Origin: Rhizobiales bacterium Ga0077537
GTDB lineage: Bacteria > Pseudomonadota > Alphaproteobacteria > Rhizobiales > Hyphomicrobiaceae
Length of the DNA: 64,000 nt
Assembly: GCA_001464955.1 (NCBI GenBank)
Contig: LNEM01000030.1
Span: 558,001 to 622,000, forward strand
Direction: 5' to 3'
Both the position numbers and the translations under genes were made by a program. A model generated the notes under the pieces. That model was not told where the DNA came from and ran no database searches. It was given only the letters and a program-made list of their open reading frames with translations. Positions 33,717-40,939 of this stretch are shown here, piece after piece. The stretch's first letter is position 1, and every line of letters starts with the position of its first letter.

Positions 33717-34145
33717 TCAAGCTCCAAAGCTGGTGTATTCATCGTTTGACACCCTTGCCGCTTTGCGGCCGTGCGCTGAATGCAATTTCTCAGCTTCTGA
33801 AACGTCGATTCTGATCTTGCGAACCTTCCGCGCGCTCCACTTCGCTGCGCATCGCGCTGATGCGCCGTATTTGATCAACTTAGGTGTCCCGTCAGCTTTC
33901 AGAGAAACGACAACGGCGAAACGTCCATAGATTGACGGATTCTCGGAACCAGCAACTAACGCTGCAAATGCGTCGTCTCCGACGAACGTCAGAATGTTCA
34001 ACGCCCACTGATGCGGCTCACCGATTATCCAGACTCCCCAATCGTTAGGCCGCGCGATCAACGCATCGGGGAGTCTGGTTACGGGCGATCCCTCTCGGGA
34101 TTTCGGGAGATAGAATGCGGTGAGAGCGATTGCAGCATCGAGCAT
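33717..34145 (-). CDS. Island protein of unknown function (142 aa)
   Basis: A 142-residue protein, first gene of the reverse-strand operon. The middle (WGVWIIGEPHQWALNILTFVGDDAFAALVAGSENPSIYGRFAVVVSLKADG) suggests alternating strands, and the C-terminal third is basic (KWSARKVRKIRIDVSEAEKLHSAHGRKAARVS), so nucleic-acid contact is possible. No motif is recognised. A cluster of short palindromes at 34208-34230 lies about 60 bp upstream of the start. Confidence 0.6.
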   Translation of the reverse strand: MLDAAIALTAFYLPKSREGSPVTRLPDALIARPNDWGVWIIGEPHQWALNILTFVGDDAFAALVAGSENPSIYGRFAVVVSLKADGTPKLIKYGASARCAAKWSARKVRKIRIDVSEAEKLHSAHGRKAARVSNDEYTSFGA

Positions 34146-34207
34146 TTGCGTAAATCCTTCTTATTAAGAAGATGTAGGAACGAAACGCGCACATTACAAG
34201 GGTTCCG

Positions 34208-34230
34208 CACAATTTGTGTCCGCAATTTGC
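34208..34230. promoter_or_regulatory. Overlapping palindromes, candidate operator
   Basis: CACAATTTGTG (34208-34218) and GCAATTTGC (34222-34230) are two near-adjacent palindromes sharing a CAATTTG core. They lie 63 bp upstream of the 142-aa gene start, where a repressor of that operon could bind. Confidence 0.4.
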
Positions 34231-34606
34231 ACAAAGTAACTCGCGGGTGAAACAGGGCCATGGGTGGACGGGTGTCTGGTGCCATACGGTCGTTATTTTT
34301 CAGGCGCGACAACGACGTCACTTCGGCTCGTGCTCCAGAGCTGCAACAGATCAGCGTCAAGGCGAGCTTAGATAAGCGAATTACAGATGAACGTTTGCGT
34401 GAAAGGGAAGCGGTCATCGGTAACCGCGACACGCTTACGTAACAAGGCTATGGGTCGCGAGTATGGTGTCGCACGCGCCGACGACTGATGTGACGATTCA
34501 AGTTGTTTATTGCGCATGCACACAGAAGCACTCAGAGAAAAGGTGTTCGGCAAATTACGGGCCAAAAGTGAGTAACGTTCTGATAACTACGTCCGCTCCC
34601 TATGCT

Positions 34607-34635
34607 TTAGCATGGACTGCAAAATGGGGTATAAC
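34607..34635 (+). promoter_or_regulatory. Predicted sigma-70-type promoter of the serine recombinase
   Basis: A -35-like TTAGCA (34607-34612) is separated by exactly 17 bp from a -10-like TATAAC (34630-34635). The ATG follows at 34663. The -35 overlaps a short palindrome ATGCTTTAGCAT. Confidence 0.45.
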
Positions 34636-34662
34636 TTGGCCATCAGAAACGGGGTAGCGACG

Positions 34663-35361
34663 ATGGCTCGCAAGGCGAAATCGACGACAACAACGAAGCG
34701 AGCTTTCGGCTACGTGCGGGTATCGACGACAAGACAAGCCGACGAAGGTGTAAGCTTGTCAGCACAGCAAGCGCAGATTGAGACCGTCGCCCGCGCCAAC
34801 GGATGGGAACTCGCTGCCATCTTTGTCGAGGAAGGAGTCTCGGGTTCAGTGCCGTTCGGTGATCGGCCGCAAGGTGCTGCGTTGTGGGCATCGCTGCGCA
34901 CTGGTGACCTCGTGATTGCCTGCAAGGCTGATCGAGCCTTCCGCAACTCGGCAGATGCCGAGATGACGCTGACGGCGCTACACAAGCGGGGCGTTGACCT
35001 CGTGCTCTGCGACCTCGGTTTGAAGCCCATCGGCGAGGATGCGACCTCGCAGCTTGTGTTCGGCATGATGGGCCAGATCGCCAAGTTTGAGCGACTGCGC
35101 ATCAGCGAGCGCATCAGCGAAGCCAAGCAGCACCAGAAGGCCGCTGGCGCCTACCTAGGCGGCATCGTTCCCTTCGGTGCTCGTGTGGTCGGCGAGGGCA
35201 AGGAACGCCGTCTGGCGCCAAATGTGGCCCTGCGTGACTACGTTCTCGATCTTCACGCCAAGGGAACGCCGTCGAGGGCCATCGCCAACTTCGTGAAGCT
35301 GGACTTCGGCGTCCCGACGACAAGCAAGACGATTTGCCGATTCCTGCGAAAACATGCGTAG
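34663..35361 (+). CDS. Serine recombinase, resolvase/invertase family
   Basis: A 232-residue site-specific recombinase. The N-terminal catalytic domain begins FGYVRVSTTRQADEGVSL, where Ser in VRVS (about residue 21) is the nucleophile, and has KADRAFRN plus a typical E-helix (QLVFGMMGQIAKFERLRISERI). A short C-terminal helix-turn-helix-like segment (HAKGTPSRAIANFV ... TTSKTICRFLRK) follows. It lacks the large C-terminal zinc/coiled-coil region of phage serine integrases, so a resolvase or invertase acting inside the island is more likely than a second integrase. A longer in-frame start at 34612 overlaps the promoter and is not favoured. Confidence 0.87.
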   Translation: MARKAKSTTTTKRAFGYVRVSTTRQADEGVSLSAQQAQIETVARANGWELAAIFVEEGVSGSVPFGDRPQGAALWASLRTGDLVIACKADRAFRNSADAEMTLTALHKRGVDLVLCDLGLKPIGEDATSQLVFGMMGQIAKFERLRISERISEAKQHQKAAGAYLGGIVPFGARVVGEGKERRLAPNVALRDYVLDLHAKGTPSRAIANFVKLDFGVPTTSKTICRFLRKHA

Positions 35362-35944
35362 ACTGATTATCATGGCAACGTGGCACCGTTCATCGGGCCG
35401 ACGTGCGAGCCGCCTACCATGGAATAGTCGAACCGCGCACGTTGCCATCAGCGAAACCAAAGGCGGGGCCGACAGGATGAGCGCGCTAGAGAACGGTGGT
35501 GCTGGCTTGCTGGAGTGATGCGGGATCATGGGATCACGGTTCCAGAGTTCCACGATATCATGATAGTTTTGTCGGCCCGGCGCCGTGCCATCCTGGAAAC
35601 GGAAAATTAGGACATCGGCGCTACACTGATTTTCAAGACGGGGCGAGCCTTACAAACTGAGGCGAGACAGCGAGACCCGGACATGAGGCAAGACGAACTC
35701 GGATTTATTCATTAACCATGTTTTTCTGGAAGCCACACTGGTCTTGCCTGATGTCCGCTTTTTGGCCTTCGGCGTCCGCCGCCTCGCTGCGTCATAGGAA
35801 GAAGATAGCGCAGAGCTGTTGAGGAATCGTTTCCTCGGGACGGCGTGGCCAACACATTCTAGCGCGTCGGCCGATGATTTCGAGACTCACCCCCCCTACA
35901 CTACTCAATACACGCCTCACCGTCTATTTACGGGCTCAATCGGC

Positions 35945-36140
35945 TCACAGAGCGCCGTCAGTGTAGGGTGTGTAGGGCATGTAGGGGTCTCGGGCCAAGA
36001 AAAACTGAAATTTTGATGCCTCGGATTCCGCGTTATACCTTGAGGCTCCAGAGCGGATTCATAAGATTTCCAAGAGTTCAGTATAAAATAAGAGGAAAAG
36101 ATAGAAGAGTCGCCATCAAAGCCGCATGAATAGGGCTCTT
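35945..36140. repeat. Repeat A, copy 1 (~196 bp)
   Basis: This segment is closely matched at 36311-36508 (offset 366-367 bp). A 47-bp core (35999-36045 here) is identical in both copies. It contains short TGTAGGG-containing repeats at its left end and an A/T-rich right part. The copies are the same orientation. Confidence 0.85.
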
Positions 36141-36210
36141 TTGCTCTCATCATCCGCCAACTGATCGTCGGACCGTTCATTTGACCCTTCCCTTCGAACA
36201 GTTCATTATA

Positions 36211-36290
36211 GGTGGATGTATAGACACTTATGGTGCGGGGAAAGTAGGAGAGTCTCCCTTTCGCCGTCGAATGCCAACGGACGCACCGAC
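36211..36290. repeat. Repeat B, copy 1 (~80 bp)
   Basis: Similar to 36568-36640 through the shared GAAAGTAGGAGA/GAAGTAGGAGA segment and a following CGCCGT...CGGACGC block. Together with repeat A it makes an A-B-A-B series, so the whole is a diverged tandem duplication. Confidence 0.6.
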
Positions 36291-36310
36291 CGAGATGCGG
36301 CTCAAACTGG

Positions 36311-36508
36311 TCACAGAGCGTCGTCAGTGTAGGGTGTGTAGGGTGTGTAGGGTGTCTTGGGCGAGGAAAAACTGAAATTTTGATGCCTCGGATTCCGCGT
36401 TATACCTTGAGGTTCCAGGGCGGATTCATAAGATTTCCAATGTTGAGATATAAAATAAGAGAAAAAGATAGAAGAGTCATCAGCAAAGCCGCATGAACAG
36501 GGGCTTTT
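36311..36508. repeat. Repeat A, copy 2 (~198 bp)
   Basis: Second copy of repeat A, with the identical core at 36366-36412. It has one more TGTAGGG unit than copy 1 (three in a row, spaced 10 bp). Confidence 0.85.
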
Positions 36509-36567
36509 AGACCAATTATTCCGACGTCTGATAATCGACCCATGCGCGTTCTAAGTAGGGCCTTCGG

Positions 36568-36640
36568 AAGGTGTATGTGCATCTACGGGGGAAGTAGGAG
36601 ATGTCTTCCCCTCGCCGTGGGAGGCCGACGGACGCGGGGA
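36568..36640. repeat. Repeat B, copy 2
   Basis: Second, diverged copy of repeat B, ending about 40 bp before the stop of the ATPase gene. It is followed by short tandem copies of CTAACATGG (36649-36672). Confidence 0.55.
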
Positions 36641-36677
36641 TTGCGAGGGCTAACATGGCTAACATGGCAACATGGCG

Positions 36678-38723
36678 CTATGGTCGGACGTCCTTCACCA
36701 GCCGATATCTCTGTCCGTCAGAACCGCGCGGCAATTTCTCAATGCCAACGGTCACACCGTCGCCAACGTCAAACTTCGCCGTTAGGGCATCCGAAAGCTC
36801 AGAGCCGAGCTTCCCGTTCCACTTCGACGGGTCTTCGCTCAGCCAACGAAAGCCGAGTGAATCGCGGTGAACGGTGAGGATATCGACAAGAGTGCTGACT
36901 TTGACAGGGTCAAGCCCGTGCCTGTCATGCCAGAGCTTCACGAAGTCGGTGATAGCGCTGGACTCCGACGCTACGCTCCGATTCTTGACCGCGTGATCCA
37001 TCAGAAAACCGTCTACGCCGACGTGGTCGAGGATGCCGCCGATCACATAAGAAAAAGTCTCATATCCTGCATGCTCGCGACCATGCCTCGGATGGGGCAT
37101 TCCGGCCGCAATCCAACTCCGAACGAGAACGAGTAGAGCCGAGACGATATCGCTGCGATTCCTGCGTACCCAAGATGTCAGAGGCTTGCGCTTGAACGTT
37201 CGGCCCTGCGACGAGTCGGCGAGATGCGTGTCGAGGTAGATGAAGAGGCTGCGTTTCTTCATCTCTTCGTTCGTCTTCACGGCATTTCCCGTGAACACGA
37301 GCATTCCCGTGTTCTCCTGATTGACGCTGGTGTTGCCGTTAAGAATGCGCATGTTGATCGTCGCGCCCGTGGCGAACGCGTTCAGTGTTCCTGCGTTGAG
37401 GGTGTACTTCGTCGGTACATTGTCGAACAGGATCATTGCGGTCCCTTCGAGTAGCTTCGTGACGAACGTTGATTTCCATTCGCGCTCAGAGTCAGGAACA
37501 GTGTCGGTCCCCGCGTCGCATCCGTAGCAAATGTTATGGACGACTTGCGCGAGTAGTGTTCCTCCTGTTCGTGAGCCCGAAGGCAGCGCTGGCTTCGTGA
37601 TGATGAAGGGCGGACACGCGCCGTCGATCATAGGCCGCACAGTCGGCTGAAACAGCATCGCCAGCGTATGCGCCTTGGCCGCTGGATCGTCGAAGGGAAA
37701 TTCCTCGAACGGCTCCATGACGACGGCGAGCGCTCGCGCAACGTCGTCTGGAGTCGGGTCGTCAGGCGGTAACGTGGCGTTGAGTGCATGAGTCGGCGAA
37801 TAGTAGACGTGCGCTTGTTCATGAAAGCCTGGAGTCGCAACGAGGTTTCCGTTCGAATCGAAGAACGGCGTGCCCACGATCATGTCCAGACGGGATAGTC
37901 GCGGCCCGATCTTAGCTAGGACGGTCTCCGCAACGATCTGCGGCGTTGCCTTGTAGTCGCGCGGATTCTCGTCGCTAGCTGGATTGATCCGATACCACGT
38001 GGTGTGTTCCTCAATCTCCTGTTGCATTCCCTTCCAGTCAAGGACGGTGGTGCTTGCCTGCTTGGTGTCAGGATGGAGCGACAGCTTGACAAGTTTATCT
38101 CCCATGCGGAAGAGCGTCGGACAGGCCGCGTTGTTCTTCACCAAGAGATCGATGACCTTCGCGGCTTGATCCTTCGGGCGGTCATGTCCGATTCGAAACG
38201 AATCTTCGCTCGCTTCACCAACGGCGATTTCCAGCTTCGCAGCCTTCGCTTCGGCCTTCTCTTTGGCTTTTTTCATCTTTTTGCGGATGCCTATAACGTC
38301 TGACTCGATATCGAAAGCCGCGTTGATGAAGTCTTCACCCATGCCGAGGCAATCGACCAGCCGGGAGTCAGAGAGACTTGCGACTTGTTTCGGCGTCAGA
38401 TAACCGTGCGCTTTGTAATAATTCGCGCATCCGTCGAGGAAATCAGCGTTGTCAGATGGAAAACTATTTCGCGCGGAAGCGTACACTAAGGCTCCGGCGA
38501 TGTAGGCCGGGTCGCTGGCGAAGGTTTTTTTCGCCGCTTCGGTCCAAGCCATGATAGTGGCACTTGCTGACGCATAGCGCTCGACGTCGGTCGGGCTCGC
38601 TTGTCGGCTACCAACTGCTCCGTTCCAAGCCAAAACCGTGCGCAATGCGGATAGAACTTCGTCACGGGTCAGTTTCTTCGTCGCGACACGAGTAGTCGCT
38701 TGTGCTGAGGCATGAATTGACAT
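36678..38723 (-). CDS. Phage/plasmid-type helicase-like ATPase with degenerate Walker A
   Basis: A 681-residue protein whose C-terminal half (about 365-640) has the layout of ATPases found with primases in phages and integrative elements: a P-loop position (PALPSGSRTGGTLLAQVV, about 378-395), a Walker-B-like AMILFDNVP (429-437), a sensor-like VFTGNA (477-481) and following basic residues, then the terminal pattern SWVRRNRSDIVSALLVLVRSWIAAGMPHP. The usual Walker A Lys is replaced by Gly (SRTGGT), so ATP use may be altered or lost. The N-terminal part is not recognised; a Lys/Ala-rich coiled-coil stretch lies near 145-168. It probably serves replication of the excised element. It starts at ATG 38723 with GAGAG upstream. 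Confidence 0.7.
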   Translation of the reverse strand: MSIHASAQATTRVATKKLTRDEVLSALRTVLAWNGAVGSRQASPTDVERYASASATIMAWTEAAKKTFASDPAYIAGALVYASARNSFPSDNADFLDGCANYYKAHGYLTPKQVASLSDSRLVDCLGMGEDFINAAFDIESDVIGIRKKMKKAKEKAEAKAAKLEIAVGEASEDSFRIGHDRPKDQAAKVIDLLVKNNAACPTLFRMGDKLVKLSLHPDTKQASTTVLDWKGMQQEIEEHTTWYRINPASDENPRDYKATPQIVAETVLAKIGPRLSRLDMIVGTPFFDSNGNLVATPGFHEQAHVYYSPTHALNATLPPDDPTPDDVARALAVVMEPFEEFPFDDPAAKAHTLAMLFQPTVRPMIDGACPPFIITKPALPSGSRTGGTLLAQVVHNICYGCDAGTDTVPDSEREWKSTFVTKLLEGTAMILFDNVPTKYTLNAGTLNAFATGATINMRILNGNTSVNQENTGMLVFTGNAVKTNEEMKKRSLFIYLDTHLADSSQGRTFKRKPLTSWVRRNRSDIVSALLVLVRSWIAAGMPHPRHGREHAGYETFSYVIGGILDHVGVDGFLMDHAVKNRSVASESSAITDFVKLWHDRHGLDPVKVSTLVDILTVHRDSLGFRWLSEDPSKWNGKLGSELSDALTAKFDVGDGVTVGIEKLPRGSDGQRYRLVKDVRP

Positions 38724-39040
38724 ATATTCGAACTCTCAAGGTTGAACGGCTACCACACCGTTGTTGACATTCCAGAAGCTCCGAGCAGCGGCAAACCGCT
38801 CGGAGCTTCATCGTTTTCGGGGATCCCTTCACCCAATATAGTCATTTTGTGGCCCGGCTGCAACGTCGGCGGGATCGAGTCAAGCGCAAAAGTGTCGCAC
38901 GCGAACGAAGACAGAACAACAATGCGTTGACTGACGATGATGTAGGACGCTCGCCAACGGCTGGGAGCGTGCTCGGGTACGTGATGGCCTGGACGGTCGA
39001 GATCGGCGCCAGTGACGCTCTCTTGGTCAGCAACTGCGGC
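38724..39040. other. Spacer between integrase and ATPase genes
   Basis: About 317 bp with no convincing gene; two short frames overlap on opposite strands. It holds the strong hairpin at 38776-38808 upstream of the ATPase gene and probably its promoter. Confidence 0.5.
38776..38808. other. Perfect 11-bp inverted repeat (hairpin)
   Basis: AAGCTCCGAGC (38776-38786) pairs with GCTCGGAGCTT (38798-38808); the 11-nt loop can itself pair AGCGG with part of the arm. There is no T run after it on the minus strand, so it is not a typical terminator for the integrase gene. On the plus strand only TTTT after four bases is seen. It may be an operator or an RNA structure in the ATPase leader. Confidence 0.5.
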
Positions 39041-40270
39041 TCAATCGATGGTGAGCAGGTTGCCAATCGTCTCGATAAAATGCTTAGGCGCTAGGTGACC
39101 GTACACCTTCTCGATGGTTGCAATGCTGGTCCGGGTAAGGGCCGCGATCTTGGCGACTTCACGCCCTTCTTGCATCATCCAGGAAATCGCCGTGTGTTTG
39201 AGAATGTGCTGCGGCGCCTTCGGTCGTTTCAGTCCCGCTCGGCGGTAGGCGTCGGACAGGTCAACGCGCTCGATCTTCGAGCCGACGCCAGCCTTCTTGT
39301 ATTCGATCACGTAATCTGTTGTCCGCGCCTTGTAGGCGTCGCGCAACGCCTGATAGAGACGCGCATTTGACGGATGGATGACTGCAATTGGTTTCTTCTT
39401 ACGGCCAACGTCGGCGCCAAGGTCTAAATGAATTGGTCCCTTCATCGTGCTCTTAGTGAAGTCAACGATTCGCATGTCCTTCGCGATTTCGCCCCATTTT
39501 ACGCCTGGAATCGCTTCACTGACAGGCACTGTATTGAACTCGCGGTCGCCGTATGCCGGCTCTGGAGTTCCCTGCGGCCACGTCACGCGATCCCAACGCA
39601 GATCGAGAATCGCCTGATGACGCGCGGCGGTGGCGAGGGCGATCAGGACGAACAGCCGCTGGTGCGGCTCTACGCAGCCGTCAACGAGTCGCCGAGCATC
39701 TTCTTTCGTCAGGAATTGCGTCCGCGCGGTCTGCGGCGCGTCCTTGATCTCGACTCTTACGTGCGCGATGCCGGTCCAATGCGGTGACGACTGCGCCCAA
39801 CGGATCGCGGCTCGGAAGACGTTTAGCTCCCGAACTGCGGTGCTATCGCTGATGGTGCCTGGACTATGCTTCGCTGCCGCGTGCGTCCGGGGCTGCGCCG
39901 TTCGCCAGCGCCTGTAGGCCTTCCACGCGCCCTGACCTAGCTGTTCGGGTCTGAACGCGCCGAAGTATTCCGTGAGCTTTTTAATGGCCAGATCGTCCGT
40001 TGTAGCTACGACGTCTTTCGACGCTCGATAGGCGGCCAGCAACTCACCGATCTTATAGTTCGCGCTCGACGGCTTTAGGCCCGTCAGTTCGGCGGCTAAG
40101 GCGTGCGCGGCTTGTTGTGCTTCGACCTTGATTCGTGTGCCTGTTGAACGCCGGTAAGTCAGGCCATTCTTCGGGTTGGTGTAGGACACAGACCAAATCT
40201 TGGTCTTCTTGTTCTGAACGAGGCTCAGTCGAGGGATGATGTTCTTCGGGGCTGGCATGGAAAATCTCAC
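39041..40270 (-). CDS. Tyrosine-type site-specific integrase
   Basis: A 409-residue recombinase that would insert and excise the island at tRNA-Thr. The N-terminal part (about 10-60) looks like an arm-binding domain, residues about 70-175 the SAM-like core-binding domain, and about 185-400 the catalytic domain. Visible catalytic residues are Arg217 (ATAARHQAIL), His355 (QHILKHTAISW) and the nucleophile Tyr390 (EKVYGHLAP). The second Arg of the H-x-x-R motif is Lys here (HILK, residue 358), a conservative change. The gene lies at the right end, transcribed away from the attachment site 177 bp distant. A second possible start is the ATG at 40258. Confidence 0.92.
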   Translation of the reverse strand: MRFSMPAPKNIIPRLSLVQNKKTKIWSVSYTNPKNGLTYRRSTGTRIKVEAQQAAHALAAELTGLKPSSANYKIGELLAAYRASKDVVATTDDLAIKKLTEYFGAFRPEQLGQGAWKAYRRWRTAQPRTHAAAKHSPGTISDSTAVRELNVFRAAIRWAQSSPHWTGIAHVRVEIKDAPQTARTQFLTKEDARRLVDGCVEPHQRLFVLIALATAARHQAILDLRWDRVTWPQGTPEPAYGDREFNTVPVSEAIPGVKWGEIAKDMRIVDFTKSTMKGPIHLDLGADVGRKKKPIAVIHPSNARLYQALRDAYKARTTDYVIEYKKAGVGSKIERVDLSDAYRRAGLKRPKAPQHILKHTAISWMMQEGREVAKIAALTRTSIATIEKVYGHLAPKHFIETIGNLLTID

Positions 40271-40446
40271 GTTGGCTGTTGCGTCATCCCGGCGAGAGCG
40301 CTAAGGGTACGGCCAAGTCGTTGATGTTCTCCTTTACGTCGGGCCGTGTTCTCTCGAAGCTCAGTGATGGCACTGATTGTTTGGTTTCGAGAGGGAAGGG
40401 CTAGACAGAAAAAAGTGAACCTCAGCGACGAGTTAGCAACGGAAAT

Positions 40447-40483
40447 GCTGCCGTAGCTCAGTGGTAGAGCACTCCCTTGGTAG
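40447..40483 (+). repeat. attR: element-borne copy of tRNA-Thr 5' exon
   Basis: Identical to attL at 29930-29966. It covers the complete 5' exon and two intron bases; identity stops at 40484. Recombination took place somewhere in this block, most likely in the anticodon stem-loop. Confidence 0.92.
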
Positions 40484-40739
40484 ATTTGCCTCCCCGACCG
40501 GAAACGGTCGGATGAAAACCGCTCAAATTCGGGGAAACCGTCCAGCCAGGCTGACGGCAATCCCGAGCCAAGCCCGGGCCGATTTGGTCCGGGAAGGTGT
40601 AGAGACCAGACGGGCGGCGTCTAACGGACTACTGGTCGGCGGCAACGCCCGGCAGCGGTCTCATGACGAAGGGATGGTCCAGCGCACGAACGCGGGTTGC
40701 TGTCGAAGCGGCCGCGGGCACGAAAGTGCCGGTGTGATG
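40482..40739 (+). ncRNA. Group I intron (258 nt) in tRNA-Thr anticodon loop
   Basis: The 5' exon ends in U and the intron ends in G, as group I introns need. A GGU/GCC P1 pairing is possible (GCC at 40488-40490). I can trace P2 (40495-40500 with 40505-40510, GAAA loop), P3 (CCGCTC 40519-40524 with GGGCGG 40612-40617), P4 (around 40529-40534 with 40561-40566), P5 (CCGTC 40538-40542 with GACGG 40553-40557), P6 (40573-40580 with 40586-40593), P7 (GACC 40604-40607 with GGTC 40676-40679) and a P9-type hairpin (GGCAC 40717-40721, GAAA, GTGCC 40726-40730). The core text AATCCCGAGCCAAGCC is typical of bacterial tRNA introns. There is no homing endonuclease frame. It should self-splice to yield mature tRNA. 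Confidence 0.9.
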
Positions 40740-40939
40740 AAGGGAGAGGTCGTGAGTTCAATCCTCACTGGCAGCACCATTTTTCCGCTCACGGGCCGCA
40801 GGCACTCCGCGCGGGCGGCTCTGGCGCCGGGGCGCTTTGCTCCCTGATCGACTTCGGCGATGAACGAGTTCCGACAACCTCGCGCCTCCAGCACCATGAC
40901 CCATCGATGGTCGCAGGCGACAGCGCCGACGCGCGCGCC

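Larger units (their letters stand above)
34146..34662. other. Non-coding spacer between reverse operon and serine recombinase
   Basis: About 517 bp with only short, non-credible frames on both strands. It holds the palindrome cluster at 34208-34230 and a promoter for the recombinase gene at 34607-34635. Confidence 0.5.
35362..36677. other. Long non-coding region with tandem repeats
   Basis: About 1.3 kb without a convincing gene, A/T-rich compared with the host. Its right half is a duplicated ~365-bp unit (see repeats). Short frames inside are fragmentary and their frames are not kept between the two copies. It could be an origin, a termination region or degenerate gene remains next to the ATPase gene. 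Confidence 0.55.
29930..40483. mobile_element. Integrative element (10.55 kb) inserted in tRNA-Thr(GGU)
   Basis: The element is framed by identical 37-bp direct repeats (29930-29966 and 40447-40483), each the 5' half of tRNA-Thr. A tyrosine integrase gene sits at the right end, 177 bp from the repeat. Inside are a phage/plasmid-type helicase-like ATPase, a serine recombinase, a ParB-like protein, an adenine methylase and several orphan genes, with long A/T-rich spacers unlike the host. No structural phage genes and no conjugation genes are seen, so it is best described as an integrative or satellite-like island. Excision between the repeats would restore an uninterrupted chromosomal tRNA-Thr gene. 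Confidence 0.88.
40447..40776 (+). tRNA. tRNA-Thr(GGU), interrupted by a group I intron
   Basis: Exon 1 is 40447-40481 and exon 2 is 40740-40776, with CCA encoded at 40777-40779. The joined sequence folds as a full cloverleaf: acceptor GCTGCCG with TGGCAGC, D stem GCTC/GAGC, anticodon stem CTCCC/GGGAG around TTGGTAA (anticodon GGT), and T stem GTGAG/CTCAC around TTCAATC. The intron lies after anticodon base 36. Exon 1 coincides with the island's right attachment repeat, so it and the upstream region come from the element. A T run (40780-40784) follows the CCA. I see no strong promoter upstream. Confidence 0.93.

Noticed and set aside
34079-34432. 117-codon minus-strand frame upstream of the orphan operon
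   Set aside because: It overlaps the start of the 142-aa gene and the palindrome cluster, with no coding character.
35917-36180. 87-codon minus-strand frame in repeat A copy 1
   Set aside because: The same frame is broken in repeat copy 2 and there is no family match; mentioned only as a possible gene remnant.
35964-36353. TGTAGGG arrays as a CRISPR array or telomere-like repeat
   Set aside because: The units are only 10 bp apart and two to three per array, without spacers or cas genes; simple short repeats.
36400-36582. 60-codon minus-strand frame in repeat A copy 2
   Set aside because: It uses a different frame from that in copy 1, so it is not a conserved gene.
38742-39066. Two short overlapping frames in the spacer
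   Set aside because: They lie on opposite strands, overlap each other, have no ribosome-binding sites and one contains the hairpin.
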